A stretch of DNA of 33,870 bases from UBA1205 sp045598105 (GCA_045598105.1 JAZLLK010000098.1:1-33870), one strand, 5' to 3'; shown: positions 15,609-24,163, numbered from the stretch's first letter. Translations and numbers: made by a program. The notes: generated by a model from the letters alone, not told the origin.

Positions 15609-17606
15609 TTATTTCTTTTTAGGAGCGGTGTAGGAAGTGTTATGACGCTGTTTGGTAGGAGGCAAACCGTTCCTTTGAGCCGACATAGCCTGCTGCTGAC
15701 GCATCATTTCTTCCATTTTAAGCTGCCATTTTGATTTCTTGGTGTTTGTTCTTACCTTTATGGCGTGAGCCTGCATACTTGCTCTTAATTTATCTTCTTT
15801 AATACATAAGCGGAATATACCCATTTGTGCAAATGTAATAAGGTTTACCAGCAGGTAGTAATAGCTCAATCCGGAGGAGTAGTTATTGAATATGCCTAAG
15901 AACATAATGGGCATAAGGTACATCATCCATTTCATCATTTTCATTTGCTGCTGGTCGCCACCGGCAGCGGGCATAAGCTTGTTATTAATGTAAGTATAGG
16001 CTATGGTGGCTATGGTCATTAGTAAGGTGAATAAGCTTACGTGGTTACCGTAAAACGAGGATATTACGGGTATGTGAGCGCTCCATGATACTATGGAATC
16101 GTAGGAGGAAAGGTCGTTCGCCCATAAAAATGGCTGTTGTCTAAGCTCAAATGAGGATGGAAAAAAGCGGAACATGGCTACCAATATAGGAAATTGTATA
16201 AGCATGGGGAGGCATCCTGCCATGGGGCGTATGCCGTATTGCTTGTATAAGCTCATGGTGGCCTGCTGTTTTTTCATGGCATCTTCCTGTTTGGGGTAAC
16301 GTTTGCTTATTTCTTCTATTTCGGGTTTTACGGCACGCATTTTAGCTGATGAAAGGTAGTTTTTATAGGTAACGGGGAATAGTACCGTTTTAATAATAAG
16401 GGTGAGTATGAATATAATAAGACCGTAGCTCCAGCCAAATCCTTCCAAAAAGTTGAATATAGGTATAATTATCCATTTATTAATCCATGCTACCAGTTTA
16501 CCGCCTAATTGTATTTGGCTTTCCATGTTAATGTCATAGGTTTTGAGCAGGCGGTATTTATTGGGACCAAAGTAGAAGTCCATATTCATGCTTTGATTAG
16601 CCGGCATATTAATGCGGGCACGCATGTTCTTTAGTGCTTTGTTGCCGCTGTTTTGAGGTATTTCGGTTACCATGGTAGCGTTAGAAAATTTATTGTGCGC
16701 TATAATGGTGGAAGTAAAGAACAACTGTTTAAACGATATCCATTTCAGCCCTGTGGTTACGTTGGCGGAGTCTCCCTTATCAGGTGTTTCTTTCAAATTG
16801 TCCACATCGGTAATGTCGCTATAATATATGGTGGTGGCAGTCATTTCATTTTTGCGGCTCTTTTCCTGTTGTAGCAGCTGTTTTTGCCAGGTGAGTTCTA
16901 TTTGTGAACTAGAGAAGGTAATGTATTTATCGGTGTTTACCATATTAATGGCTAAGCCTGTGCGGTAGTCATTGCCGCGTATGGTGTATAGGTATTCTAT
17001 GTAGGCGGTGCTGTCTATACCCGCTGTTTCGTGGTCAGGGTACAAACGCAGTGCTATGTGTACGGAGTCATTACCTTGTACCTTTATGGTGTCATTTATA
17101 GGGGTAGTGCAGGTAAAATACAGGTCGTAAGTGTTTACGGCTATGTAGTTGGAAAAAAATGTAAAGCCGAATTTGTTGTTATTGTCGCCTTTTTGGAACA
17201 GTGTGAGCGGCTTGGCATTCCAAGTGTACACGTCCTTAAGTGTAACTGACGATATTTGAGCTCCTTGCGGATCTATATTGATGTAATATTTTTCATTTTC
17301 TATTACTATAGGTTGGCTGTTTACGGCTTCTCCGGCGCGGGTAAATGCACCATACATACTTTTCTTTTGTGCCAATATTTGTGATGAATCCTGCATTTCG
17401 GCATTGCGTTCCGCACTTTCCTGTGCCGCTATTTCAGCCGCTGTCGACAAGGAATCGGCCAATTTACTTTCCATGGCTGCCATAGCAATGGAATCTTGAA
17501 TTCGCTGTTTTTCAGCTAATTGTTCTTTAGAAGGAGAAATGTATATACTATAGCCTATAAACAGGCCAAATATTAATACTAATCCTATTATCGCATTTTT
17601 ATCCAT
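15609..17606 (-). CDS. yidC: Membrane protein insertase YidC
   Basis: 665 residues, within the long form typical of Gram-negatives. The N-terminus is a membrane anchor (M-D-K-N-A-I-I-G-L-V-L-I-F-G-L-F-I-G-Y-S-I), followed by a periplasmic beta-rich domain up to about residue 380. The conserved insertase core follows, with several membrane spans, including W-S-Y-G-L-I-I-F-I-L-T-L-I-I-K-T-V-L-F-P and K-Q-Y-G-I-R-P-M-A-G-C-L-P-M-L-I-Q-F-P-I. The C-terminal tail is rich in Lys and Arg, as expected for ribosome contact. YidC inserts and folds inner-membrane proteins with or without Sec. It is a single-gene unit on the minus strand with its own promoter (17644-17651) and terminator. Confidence 0.96.
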   Translation of the reverse strand: MDKNAIIGLVLIFGLFIGYSIYISPSKEQLAEKQRIQDSIAMAAMESKLADSLSTAAEIAAQESAERNAEMQDSSQILAQKKSMYGAFTRAGEAVNSQPIVIENEKYYINIDPQGAQISSVTLKDVYTWNAKPLTLFQKGDNNNKFGFTFFSNYIAVNTYDLYFTCTTPINDTIKVQGNDSVHIALRLYPDHETAGIDSTAYIEYLYTIRGNDYRTGLAINMVNTDKYITFSSSQIELTWQKQLLQQEKSRKNEMTATTIYYSDITDVDNLKETPDKGDSANVTTGLKWISFKQLFFTSTIIAHNKFSNATMVTEIPQNSGNKALKNMRARINMPANQSMNMDFYFGPNKYRLLKTYDINMESQIQLGGKLVAWINKWIIIPIFNFLEGFGWSYGLIIFILTLIIKTVLFPVTYKNYLSSAKMRAVKPEIEEISKRYPKQEDAMKKQQATMSLYKQYGIRPMAGCLPMLIQFPILVAMFRFFPSSFELRQQPFLWANDLSSYDSIVSWSAHIPVISSFYGNHVSLFTLLMTIATIAYTYINNKLMPAAGGDQQQMKMMKWMMYLMPIMFLGIFNNYSSGLSYYYLLVNLITFAQMGIFRLCIKEDKLRASMQAHAIKVRTNTKKSKWQLKMEEMMRQQQAMSAQRNGLPPTKQRHNTSYTAPKKK

Positions 17607-17643
17607 GTGTTGATATTTGATTTATTTATGTGTTCAAAAACTG

Positions 17644-17651
17644 CAAAGATA
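17644..17651 (-). promoter_or_regulatory. -7 promoter element of yidC
   Basis: CAAAGATA on the plus strand is TATCTTTG on the minus strand, 37 bases upstream of the yidC ATG. Confidence 0.75.
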
Positions 17652-17829
17652 GCATTTTTTTTCATATATAATAAATATATGTATGTATAACTCATATAAA
17701 GGGGGGACTGTGGGAACAGCAGTGTGGCTAAAAATGATAAAAATGTGTTTATGTGTTTGAAAAAGTGTTATATGTGTATTTTTTTGTAAAAACGTGGCGG
17801 TTTATGGGTTCCATGTAAAAAAAAAATGC

Positions 17830-17837
17830 TACTTTTG
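17830..17837 (+). promoter_or_regulatory. -7 promoter element of SRP RNA
   Basis: TACTTTTG, 5 bases upstream of the predicted RNA 5' end, which is the spacing expected for a -7 element. Confidence 0.8.
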
Positions 17838-17842
17838 CATTT

Positions 17843-17939
17843 GGGTAAGTCTTATACGACCAGCTCCTGTTGAACTCCCCCAGGATCGGAAGGTAGCAAG
17901 GGTAAAATGGTTGAGCGGTGCGATATAAGTAGCTTACCC
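17843..17939 (+). ncRNA. ffs: Signal recognition particle RNA (4.5S, small bacterial type)
   Basis: About 97 nt. The ends pair (GGGTAAG at 17843-17849 with CTTACCC at 17933-17939) and continue into TATA/TATA. The apical part carries the conserved SRP hallmark: CCCCCAGG, then GGAAGGTAGCAAGGG, the symmetric and asymmetric loops that bind Ffh. It has no Alu domain. Six T follow directly. The tsaC-like gene starts 15 bases after the RNA end. Confidence 0.93.
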
Positions 17940-17953
17940 TTTTTTGTGCAGAT

Positions 17954-18574
17954 ATGTCAACATTACTTAAATTATACGAAGATAATCCTAATGAGCGTCA
18001 GGTTCGCAAGGTGGCGGAGTGCCTGAAGAACGGAGGTATAATTATAGCTCCTACTGATACGGTGTATGGTATAAGTTGTGACATGTACAATGTAAAAGCA
18101 TTTGAAAAGTTGTGTATGCTTACGCATAAAATAAAGGAGAAGTCCGGTTTTTCATTTATATGCAGTGATTTAAGTCATTTATCGGATTTCACGCGTCCTA
18201 TTAATAATACTGTATTTAAGCTCATGAAGCAGTTATTACCCGGTCCGTACACATTTGTGCTTGAGGCTAATTCTAATGTACCTAAGTTAATACAAAAGAA
18301 GAAAACGGTAGGTATACGGGTTCCGAATAATAATATATCCAGGGCCATAGTGCAAGCATTGGGGAATCCCATGCTGAATGCGTCGCTTAAAAACGATGAT
18401 GACATACAGGAATACATTACCGATCCGGAGTTGATATATGAGCGATATGCTGATAAGGTGGATATGGTAATAGACGGAGGATATGGCGGCTGCATGCCTT
18501 CCACGGTACTTAATTGTGTTAACGGGGAGATAGAGCTTATACGGGAAGGCAAAGGAATAGTAGATTTTATATAG
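17954..18574 (+). CDS. tsaC: Threonylcarbamoyl-AMP synthase family protein (Sua5/YrdC/YciO)
   Basis: 206 residues. The YrdC-fold signature is clear: G-G-I-I-I-A-P-T-D-T-V-Y-G-I-S-C-D at residues 27-43, L-L-P-G-P-Y-T-F-V-L near residue 95, then the V-G-I-R-V-P nucleotide site, and T-V-L-N near the C-terminus. TsaC makes threonylcarbamoyl-AMP from threonine, bicarbonate and ATP for t6A37 on ANN-decoding tRNAs, including tRNA-Ile. The K-x-K-x-x-G-F-S-F-I-C stretch resembles the YciO subgroup, whose role in t6A is less certain, so the gene symbol is provisional. The gene is wedged between SRP RNA (15 bases upstream) and RNase P RNA (11 bases downstream). Confidence 0.85.
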   Translation: MSTLLKLYEDNPNERQVRKVAECLKNGGIIIAPTDTVYGISCDMYNVKAFEKLCMLTHKIKEKSGFSFICSDLSHLSDFTRPINNTVFKLMKQLLPGPYTFVLEANSNVPKLIQKKKTVGIRVPNNNISRAIVQALGNPMLNASLKNDDDIQEYITDPELIYERYADKVDMVIDGGYGGCMPSTVLNCVNGEIELIREGKGIVDFI

Positions 18575-18585
18575 ATAATAAAAAT

Positions 18586-18934
18586 AACAGCAACGTGTTC
18601 TGTCGCTGCTTCGTAAGAAGGAGAGGAAAGTCCGGACAGCATAGAGCACCATACTTTCTAACAGAAAGGCATTGGCAACAATGACAGATAGGGCCACAGA
18701 AAATTACCGCCGAAAGGTAAGGGTGAAAATGTGAGGTAAGAGCTCACAACGCAATGTGGTGACATATTGCGGGGGTAAACCTTATGGGCTGAAAGACCAT
18801 GTAAACCGGGGCTTGAGGGCTGCTCGTTCAATCCCGGAGGGTAGGTCGATAGAGACATTTAGTGATAAATGTAGTAGATAAATGACAGAAGCTTTGCTTG
18901 CAAAGTACAGAATCCGGCTTATATCGTTGCTGTT
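18586..18934 (+). ncRNA. rnpB: RNase P RNA (type A-like)
   Basis: About 349 nt. The ends form a perfect 10-bp P1 helix, AACAGCAACG (18586-18595) with CGTTGCTGTT (18925-18934). Conserved segments occur in order: GAGGAAAGTCCGGAC near 18622, ACAGAAA near 18660, ACCGCC-GAAAGGTAAGGGTGAAA near 18710, the GAGGTAAGAGCTCAC segment, GGTAAACC near 18775, GATAAATGACAG near 18878, and ACAGAATCCGGCTTAT near 18907. A T-run follows directly and may serve as terminator. It is the catalytic RNA that trims tRNA 5' ends. No separate promoter is seen between tsaC and it. Confidence 0.95.
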
Positions 18935-19023
18935 TTTTTATTTTTCTATGTGTGAAAATCAGTTGTTTAAAGTTTTTTTTGTTTTTTTTTGTGTCAAAAA
19001 AGTTTTTGTATTGTTTTTTTTGC

Positions 19024-19031
19024 TACTTTTG
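19024..19031 (+). promoter_or_regulatory. -7 promoter element of tRNA-Phe
   Basis: TACTTTTG, 15 bases before the tRNA 5' end. TTTG at 19005-19008 lies upstream. Confidence 0.75.
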
Positions 19032-19046
19032 CATCCCGAAATCGAT

Positions 19047-19119
19047 GGTGCTATAGCTCAGTAGGTAGAGCGTCGGACTGAAAATCCGCAGGTCACTGGT
19101 TCAATTCCAGTTAGCACCA
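19047..19119 (+). tRNA. tRNA-Phe (anticodon GAA)
   Basis: Acceptor GGTGCTA / TAGCACC, D-stem GCTC/GAGC, anticodon loop CTGAAAA (anticodon GAA), T-loop TTCAATT, discriminator A. In the anticodon stem TCGGA/TCCGC the 27-43 pair is T-C, a mismatch. The CCA end is not encoded (ACATT follows). Confidence 0.94.
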
Positions 19120-19125
19120 CATTAT

Positions 19126-19155
19126 AAGAAAGCATTATTATGCTTTCTTTTTTTT
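19126..19155 (+). terminator. Terminator after tRNA-Phe
   Basis: AAGAAAGCAT (19126-19135) pairs with ATGCTTTCTT (19140-19149), followed by a T-run to 19155. Confidence 0.88.
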
Positions 19156-19237
19156 GTATATAGCAGAAGTAGCGAATTTTAGCTGTGCGTATGGCAAAAA
19201 TACGTGCATTATGTGTAAACGTTTACTTTTTTTGTTG

Positions 19238-19245
19238 TATATTTG
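19238..19245 (+). promoter_or_regulatory. Possible promoter for the small ORF and mscS
   Basis: TATATTTG fits TAnnTTTG, 67 bases upstream of the small ORF at 19313. It is the only good match between tRNA-Phe and mscS. Confidence 0.5.
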
Positions 19246-19312
19246 TATTTGTAAAATACGGAGAGGTTATAGGGCCTTTGTTGTAGTATTAATAGTATAA
19301 ATACAGAGCGTT

Positions 19313-19459
19313 ATGATGTGTTTACAATATGGCAAAGAAATAGAAAATAACAGCATATATTGTTATTTTGGTGGAGTAAAGGCAGGTATAGCGGCTATAG
19401 CAGGTGCCAATGATCCGTGGGTTACATGTCATAGTGCGGTAGCGGTAATTAGGAATTAA
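19313..19459 (+). CDS. Candidate 48-residue peptide
   Basis: ATG ATG at 19313-19318 opens a 48-codon frame ending TAA at 19457-19459, 44 bases before mscS. The peptide has a polar N-terminal third (M-M-C-L-Q-Y-G-K-E-I-E-N-N), then C-Y-F-G-G, then a small-residue hydrophobic run (V-K-A-G-I-A-A-I-A-G-A) and a Cys-containing tail ending V-I-R-N. Ile codons are ATA in four of five cases and the rest of the codon choice matches neighbouring genes, which favours real coding. The F-G-G before a hydrophobic segment recalls double-glycine leader peptides, but no cognate transporter or modification gene is nearby. I do not recognise a family. It could also be a chance frame in the mscS leader. Confidence 0.4.
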   Translation: MMCLQYGKEIENNSIYCYFGGVKAGIAAIAGANDPWVTCHSAVAVIRN

Positions 19460-19503
19460 ATAATAAATAACATATATAGTAATTATAATAAAAACAATAA
19501 GCT

Positions 19504-20463
19504 ATGCCGGAACCAGTAAACAGTGCTCCTCAAGCAACAGAAATTATTCCCGATGAGTTAAATGCGGTAGATAGTATTAAAACATCATTGCATGACAGTT
19601 TGCAAAGTATACAGTCTCTTGCAGACGTAAAGGATGTAATTACAGGAGAAAATGAATTATTGAAAAACGCCTTAAATTCCCTTGTGGAGCTCACTACGGG
19701 ATTTGTCCCCAAGCTTATAGGAGCCGTATTGGTGCTATGGATAGGCTTAAAATTGCTTAAGGTATTGCGTAAAACCTTAGGCAAAGTTATGGACAGGCAA
19801 AGTTTAGACATATCCCTCAAGGGGTTTTTGCTATCGTTCATAGATGTGGTAATGAAGGTGTTACTCGTTATTATGGTAATGGACATAGTGGGTATAAAAG
19901 CTACATCGTTCATAGCTATTATAGGTGCTGCCGGTTTGGCTGTAGGTATGGCTTTGCAGGGTACCCTGCAAAATTTTGCCGGAGGCGTTATTATACTCAT
20001 TATGAAGCCTTTTAAAATAGGTGACCACATTAATGGTGCGGGATATGAAGGCGTGGTAAAAGAAATACGCATGTTTAATACCATATTGAATACTTTTGAT
20101 AAAAAGACCATTATTATACCTAATACTCAATTAGCTACCGGAACGCTTATTAATTTTTCAAAGGAGAACATACGCCGTGTAGATATTAAAATAGGTATAG
20201 CTTATGGTGAGTCGGTAGAAAATGCCCGTCAGGTGTTATTACGGCTGGTAGCCGAAAATCCGTATGTGGAGAAGAGTAAGGAAAGTGTGGTAGTCGTTAC
20301 TTCGCTCAGTGATAGTTCGGTAGATTTAACCTTGCGTACATGGTCCACCATAGAAAATTACTGGATAGTACTTGAAGGTATGAATGAAAAGGTGTATAAT
20401 GCCTTCAATGAAGAGGGGATAGAAATACCCTTTCCGCAAGTGCAGGTGCACATGGATAAATAA
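19504..20463 (+). CDS. mscS: Small-conductance mechanosensitive channel (MscS family)
   Basis: 319 residues, close to E. coli MscS plus an N-terminal extension of about 60 polar residues. Three membrane spans: around residues 62-80 (V-P-K-L-I-G-A-V-L-V-L-W-I-G-L), 100-125, and the pore helix A-A-G-L-A-V-G-M-A-L-Q-G-T-L-Q-N-F-A-G-G-V-I-I-L near 140-163 with its regular Gly/Ala packing. The cytoplasmic beta domain begins with P-F-K-I-G-D-H-I. The channel opens under membrane tension during hypo-osmotic shock. The next gene starts 11 bases downstream, so the two form an operon. Confidence 0.94.
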   Translation: MPEPVNSAPQATEIIPDELNAVDSIKTSLHDSLQSIQSLADVKDVITGENELLKNALNSLVELTTGFVPKLIGAVLVLWIGLKLLKVLRKTLGKVMDRQSLDISLKGFLLSFIDVVMKVLLVIMVMDIVGIKATSFIAIIGAAGLAVGMALQGTLQNFAGGVIILIMKPFKIGDHINGAGYEGVVKEIRMFNTILNTFDKKTIIIPNTQLATGTLINFSKENIRRVDIKIGIAYGESVENARQVLLRLVAENPYVEKSKESVVVVTSLSDSSVDLTLRTWSTIENYWIVLEGMNEKVYNAFNEEGIEIPFPQVQVHMDK

Positions 20464-20474
20464 TACACAGGTAT

Positions 20475-21392
20475 ATGGTGTCAAAGCAGATAATAGGGCA
20501 TGTAGCCAGTGCCGGAGCATATACTATATTTGCTTTTAATATTATTATATGTAAAAATATAGCCAATGCGGGCGTAGTATCCCCATTGGCTTTGTTTACA
20601 TTAAGAGCGGTGGGAGCCACCATGCTGTTTTGGCTTTTGTCATTACTTATGCCGCGTGAGACCATAGATAAAAAGGACATTATATATATAGTGCTGGCCT
20701 CCATGTTTGGTTTGTTTATACCGCAAATGACATTTTTATCGGCTATAGCCGTTACTACTACTATTGATACATCTATACTTACCTCCCTTTCACCCATTAT
20801 GACCATGTGTATAGCCGCTATATTCCTTAAGGAGCCCATTACATGGAAAAAACTGGGCGGTGTAATACTTTCATTTTCAGGAGTGGTAGTGCTTATATTT
20901 AATTCGTTATCTATGCAGAACGGGGGAGTAACTCACACTTCACCGCAGGGTATAGTACTTATGTTGTTCAATTGTTTGAGTTTTGCCATGTATTTAGGCA
21001 TGTTTCGTCCGCTCATATCCAAATATTCGGTGGTAACATTTATGAAATGGATGTTTTTGGTATCGCTTGTGGTATCATTGCCGGTGTCGTGGCATGATAT
21101 ACGGCTTATAGCCTGGCAGCATATATCGTGGCAAGTGTATGCCGATATATTGTATGTAATATTTTTTGCCACATTTGTGGCATATTTTCTTATACCTATA
21201 GGGCAAAAGAACATACGGCCCACCCTGGTGAGTTTGTACACCTATTTACAACCCATATTGGGTGTAATTATAAGTATATGCATAGGTATGGATGTGCTTA
21301 CATGGCAAAAAACGGTGGCTGTTATAGTCGTATTTTCAGGGGTGGCTTTAGTGAATAGAAGTAGAGCTGCCAACAGGGAATATAATCAATAA
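20475..21392 (+). CDS. DMT-superfamily (EamA) transporter
   Basis: 305 residues with about ten hydrophobic spans arranged as two EamA repeats. The first begins H-V-A-S-A-G-A-Y-T-I-F-A-F-N-I-I-I and the second near Q-G-I-V-L-M-L-F-N-C-L-S-F-A-M-Y. The conserved end-of-repeat pattern L-S-P-I-M-T-M-C-I-A-A-I-F-L-K-E-P-I-T-W-K-K-L-G-G-V-I-L-S-F-S-G-V is present in repeat one, with its counterpart Y-L-Q-P-I-L-G-V-I-I-S-I-C-I-G-M-D in repeat two. The substrate is unknown; the family includes amino-acid and metabolite exporters. It directly follows mscS and ends 153 bases before recJ. Confidence 0.9.
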   Translation: MVSKQIIGHVASAGAYTIFAFNIIICKNIANAGVVSPLALFTLRAVGATMLFWLLSLLMPRETIDKKDIIYIVLASMFGLFIPQMTFLSAIAVTTTIDTSILTSLSPIMTMCIAAIFLKEPITWKKLGGVILSFSGVVVLIFNSLSMQNGGVTHTSPQGIVLMLFNCLSFAMYLGMFRPLISKYSVVTFMKWMFLVSLVVSLPVSWHDIRLIAWQHISWQVYADILYVIFFATFVAYFLIPIGQKNIRPTLVSLYTYLQPILGVIISICIGMDVLTWQKTVAVIVVFSGVALVNRSRAANREYNQ

Positions 21393-21495
21393 GAAACACA
21401 TAATATGAAAAAAAGTGCACTGCTTATTTTTCTGATATAATAATATATACATAAAAAATGATGGCTACAGCCAAAAAAATGCCATTAATATAACT

Positions 21496-21523
21496 TATAT
21501 TTGTGTAAAAAATGTTATATTTG
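21496..21523 (+). promoter_or_regulatory. Tandem -7 promoter elements of recJ
   Basis: TATATTTG occurs twice, at 21496-21503 and 21516-21523, 20 bp apart. The second is 22 bases before ATG 21546; the first may be a second start site or contribute the upstream TTTG. Confidence 0.65.
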
Positions 21524-21545
21524 CATCTTCAATAATAAATAAAAA

Positions 21546-23372
21546 ATGAGTAAAGAGGTCAAATGGGTAGTAAGTGAAAACGCACAAAGCGGGGAGGTGC
21601 AGGAGTTTATGCAAGAGCTCATGTGCGCTGATCGATTACTTGGTTGGCTTCAAAAAAGGGGGGTTAAGGATACCCGCCGATTCGTGGAGGTGTTGGCTCC
21701 TTTATTGGTGCAGCGAGGCATTAAGGATGGTGATAAGGCTGCAGAGTTCATTCGTCCGTCATTTAATGGTATACATAATCCGTATTTAATGCAGGATATG
21801 GATAAAGCCGTGCACAGGGTAGAAAAGGCCATAGCTGCTAATGAGAAGGTGCTTGTATTTGGTGATTATGATGTTGATGGCACATCGGCTGTGGCATTAA
21901 TGTACTCCTATTTAAAGCAATATATATCCGATATAGAATATTACGTGCCTAACAGGTATGAAGAGGGGTATGGCATATCTATGCAGTCGGTAGAGTATGC
22001 GCATGAAAAGCGGTTTACCTTAATGATAGTATTGGATTGTGGCATTAAGTGTCATGAGGAAATAAGCAAGGCCAATGAGTACCATATAGATGTAATAGTA
22101 TGTGATCATCACTTGCAGGATGTTACTTTGCCTCCTGCATATGCTATATTGGATCCTAAGCGAATTGATTGCGGCTATCCGTATAAGGAGCTTACGGGGT
22201 GTGGTGTGGGTTTTAAATTGGTACAGGCCCTGGCCGAGCGTAAGGGGCAGGGTATAGCATCGTTGGAGCAGTATTTTGATTTATTGGCTATAAGTATAGC
22301 CTCTGATGTGGTGCCTATTACGGGTGAGAACAGAATATTGGCACATTTTGGGCTCAGGCGTATTAATACCCGTCCTCGCAGTGGTATAGAAAAGTTACTA
22401 TTGAATGGTAATATTAAGAAGAAGGCGGATTTACCGGAAGATACCAGCCATTTAAAAACCATATTTTCACGTGAAGTAACCATTAATGATTTGGTATTTT
22501 GTGTGGGGCCGCGTATTAATGCGGCCGGTCGTATGGATACGGGGCGTAATGCGGTGCATTTGCTTATCAGCAGTAATGAAGAAAAAACGGAGCAGTTGGG
22601 CAAGCTGGTAGAAGATTATAATAGTGACAGACGCAAGTTAGATGAAGAAACTACCAGGCAGGCCATAGCCAAAATAGAAAATGATGCTTCACAGGAGCAA
22701 AAGCACAGCATAGTGGTATTTGATTCTAATTGGAGCAAAGGCGTGGTAGGAATAGTAGCGTCCCGATTGGTGGAGCATTTTTACAGGCCTTCTATAGTAC
22801 TTACCTTATCTGATGACGGTAATATGTACACGGGGTCGGCACGTTCGGTACGTAATTTTGACTTATATAGGGCTTTGTGCTGTTGTAGTGATTATTTGGA
22901 TCATTTTGGCGGTCATACCTTTGCCGCAGGCTTGTCTTTAAAGCCTGAAAATTTGGAAGCCTTTACCTGTAAATTTGAGCAGGAGGTAGCCAATACCATT
23001 AGTGAAGAGTCTATTTCGCCTATTATAGACATAGATGAAGAAATACAATTACATGATGTAACTATTCCGTTATATGATATGATTAAGCTGTTTGCACCTT
23101 TTGGTCCGCAAAATATGTTGCCGGTATTTATGACCAAGGGGGTAAAAGATGTAGGCAGTGTGAGGGTAGTAGGTGAGAATCATTTAAAAATGTCCTTATT
23201 TCAGGAGGATAATCGCAGTTATCCCATAGGTGCTATAGCATTCGGCATGGCAGAGCATTATGACAAAATATCGCAAGGGCAGCCTTTTAGTATATGCTAT
23301 CATATAGATATGAATGAATGGCTTGGCCGCTCCTATTTACAGCTTATAATTAAGGATATTAAGTTTGACTAA
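21546..23372 (+). CDS. recJ: Single-stranded-DNA-specific 5'-3' exonuclease RecJ
   Basis: 608 residues. DHH phosphoesterase motifs: F-G-D-Y-D-V-D-G-T-S with GDYDVDG at residues 106-112, L-D-C-G near 160, and C-D-H-H at 186-189, the manganese-binding set. The DHHA1 domain carries the F-G-G-H-T-F-A-A-G motif. The C-terminal OB-like region is present (F-A-P-F-G-P-Q-N). RecJ works in RecF-pathway recombination, base-excision and mismatch repair. It is a single-gene unit. Its stop is 14 bp from the aroQ stop on the other strand, with no terminator between. Confidence 0.95.
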   Translation: MSKEVKWVVSENAQSGEVQEFMQELMCADRLLGWLQKRGVKDTRRFVEVLAPLLVQRGIKDGDKAAEFIRPSFNGIHNPYLMQDMDKAVHRVEKAIAANEKVLVFGDYDVDGTSAVALMYSYLKQYISDIEYYVPNRYEEGYGISMQSVEYAHEKRFTLMIVLDCGIKCHEEISKANEYHIDVIVCDHHLQDVTLPPAYAILDPKRIDCGYPYKELTGCGVGFKLVQALAERKGQGIASLEQYFDLLAISIASDVVPITGENRILAHFGLRRINTRPRSGIEKLLLNGNIKKKADLPEDTSHLKTIFSREVTINDLVFCVGPRINAAGRMDTGRNAVHLLISSNEEKTEQLGKLVEDYNSDRRKLDEETTRQAIAKIENDASQEQKHSIVVFDSNWSKGVVGIVASRLVEHFYRPSIVLTLSDDGNMYTGSARSVRNFDLYRALCCCSDYLDHFGGHTFAAGLSLKPENLEAFTCKFEQEVANTISEESISPIIDIDEEIQLHDVTIPLYDMIKLFAPFGPQNMLPVFMTKGVKDVGSVRVVGENHLKMSLFQEDNRSYPIGAIAFGMAEHYDKISQGQPFSICYHIDMNEWLGRSYLQLIIKDIKFD

Positions 23373-23386
23373 TCCTATACGGTCGA

Positions 23387-23809
23387 TTATAATAATTGCA
23401 GGCAATGTTCTATGGCCAGCCTATAGCCGTCCAGTCCCAGTCCGCATATACGTCCTTTACAGCAAGGGGCTATGTGTGAAGTATGTCGGTATTGTTCCCT
23501 TTGGTATATATTAGATATATGTACTTCTATGGAAATAGTGTTAATGCATTTGAGTGCATCGGCTATGGCAATGGAGGTATGGGTGTAGGCGCCGGGGTTA
23601 ATAATAATGGCATTGTAGTCGTTGCTTTGTTGTATTTTGGCGGCTATGTCGCCTTCAATATTTGATTGAAAGTAGTCCAGCTGTATGTGGGGGTAGTGAG
23701 TTTTGAGCTCGGCCAAATAGGTGTCAAATGTGCAGTTACCATATATATGAGGTTCTCTATTGCCCAGTATATTCAGGTTTACACCATTAATAATGAGTAT
23801 TTTTTTCAT
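23387..23809 (-). CDS. aroQ: 3-dehydroquinate dehydratase, type II
   Basis: 140 residues, the normal size for the dodecameric type II enzyme. It dehydrates 3-dehydroquinate to 3-dehydroshikimate in the shikimate pathway. Active-site elements: N-L-N-I-L-G-N-R-E-P-H-I-Y-G with catalytic Tyr23, N-P-G-A-Y-T-H at 71-77, E-V-H-I-S-N at 95-100 and R-H-T-S at 108-111. The N-terminal N-G-V-N-L-N replaces the usual G-P-N-L-N. The start ATG overlaps the stop of the upstream gene by four bases (ATGA, 23806-23809), so translation is probably coupled. Confidence 0.95.
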   Translation of the reverse strand: MKKILIINGVNLNILGNREPHIYGNCTFDTYLAELKTHYPHIQLDYFQSNIEGDIAAKIQQSNDYNAIIINPGAYTHTSIAIADALKCINTISIEVHISNIYQREQYRHTSHIAPCCKGRICGLGLDGYRLAIEHCLQLL

Positions 23810-24132
23810 TTTTCCACTTCTTCTGTATTGGTTACGCGGAATACATCTTCATCGTCTTGCTTAAGATAAAGATGGGTACGCATGAATTCTTCCTGATTGT
23901 CATTGCTTTGTTTCATCAGGTGTTTATTTTGTTCATGAAGCTCGGTAATGAGTTCCTGCTGGTGTTTCAGTTCATTCTTCAGCTGTTTAATTTCCTTATT
24001 CAGCTGGCGGTGGCGGGGAATACCGGCTTCGCCGAAGAACATGTATAAGGCAAATATTACAAATGCAATAAGCCATTTATAGGCCTTAATGAGTTCCCAC
24101 ACTTTGTTTTTTTCTTTCTTTTCCGCTTCCAT
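23806..24132 (-). CDS. DivIC/FtsB-like septum formation initiator
   Basis: 108 residues with the FtsB/DivIC plan. There is a short basic cytoplasmic segment (K-K-E-K-N-K-V-W-E-L-I-K-A-Y-K), one membrane span (W-L-I-A-F-V-I-F-A-L-Y-M-F-F) at about residues 20-34, then a periplasmic coiled coil (R-Q-L-N-K-E-I-K-Q-L-K-N-E-L-K-H-Q-Q-E-L-I). The family member in most bacteria links FtsQ/DivIB and FtsL in the divisome. The C-terminal part E-E-F-M-R-T-H-L-Y-L-K matches the typical E-x-x-A-R-E-x-Y-x-x-K region, with M-R-T-H in place of A-R-E. It is the first gene of a two-gene minus-strand operon with aroQ. Confidence 0.85.
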   Translation of the reverse strand: MEAEKKEKNKVWELIKAYKWLIAFVIFALYMFFGEAGIPRHRQLNKEIKQLKNELKHQQELITELHEQNKHLMKQSNDNQEEFMRTHLYLKQDDEDVFRVTNTEEVEK

Positions 24133-24163
24133 AGGTATATAATGATGTATAGTCTCAAAGTTG

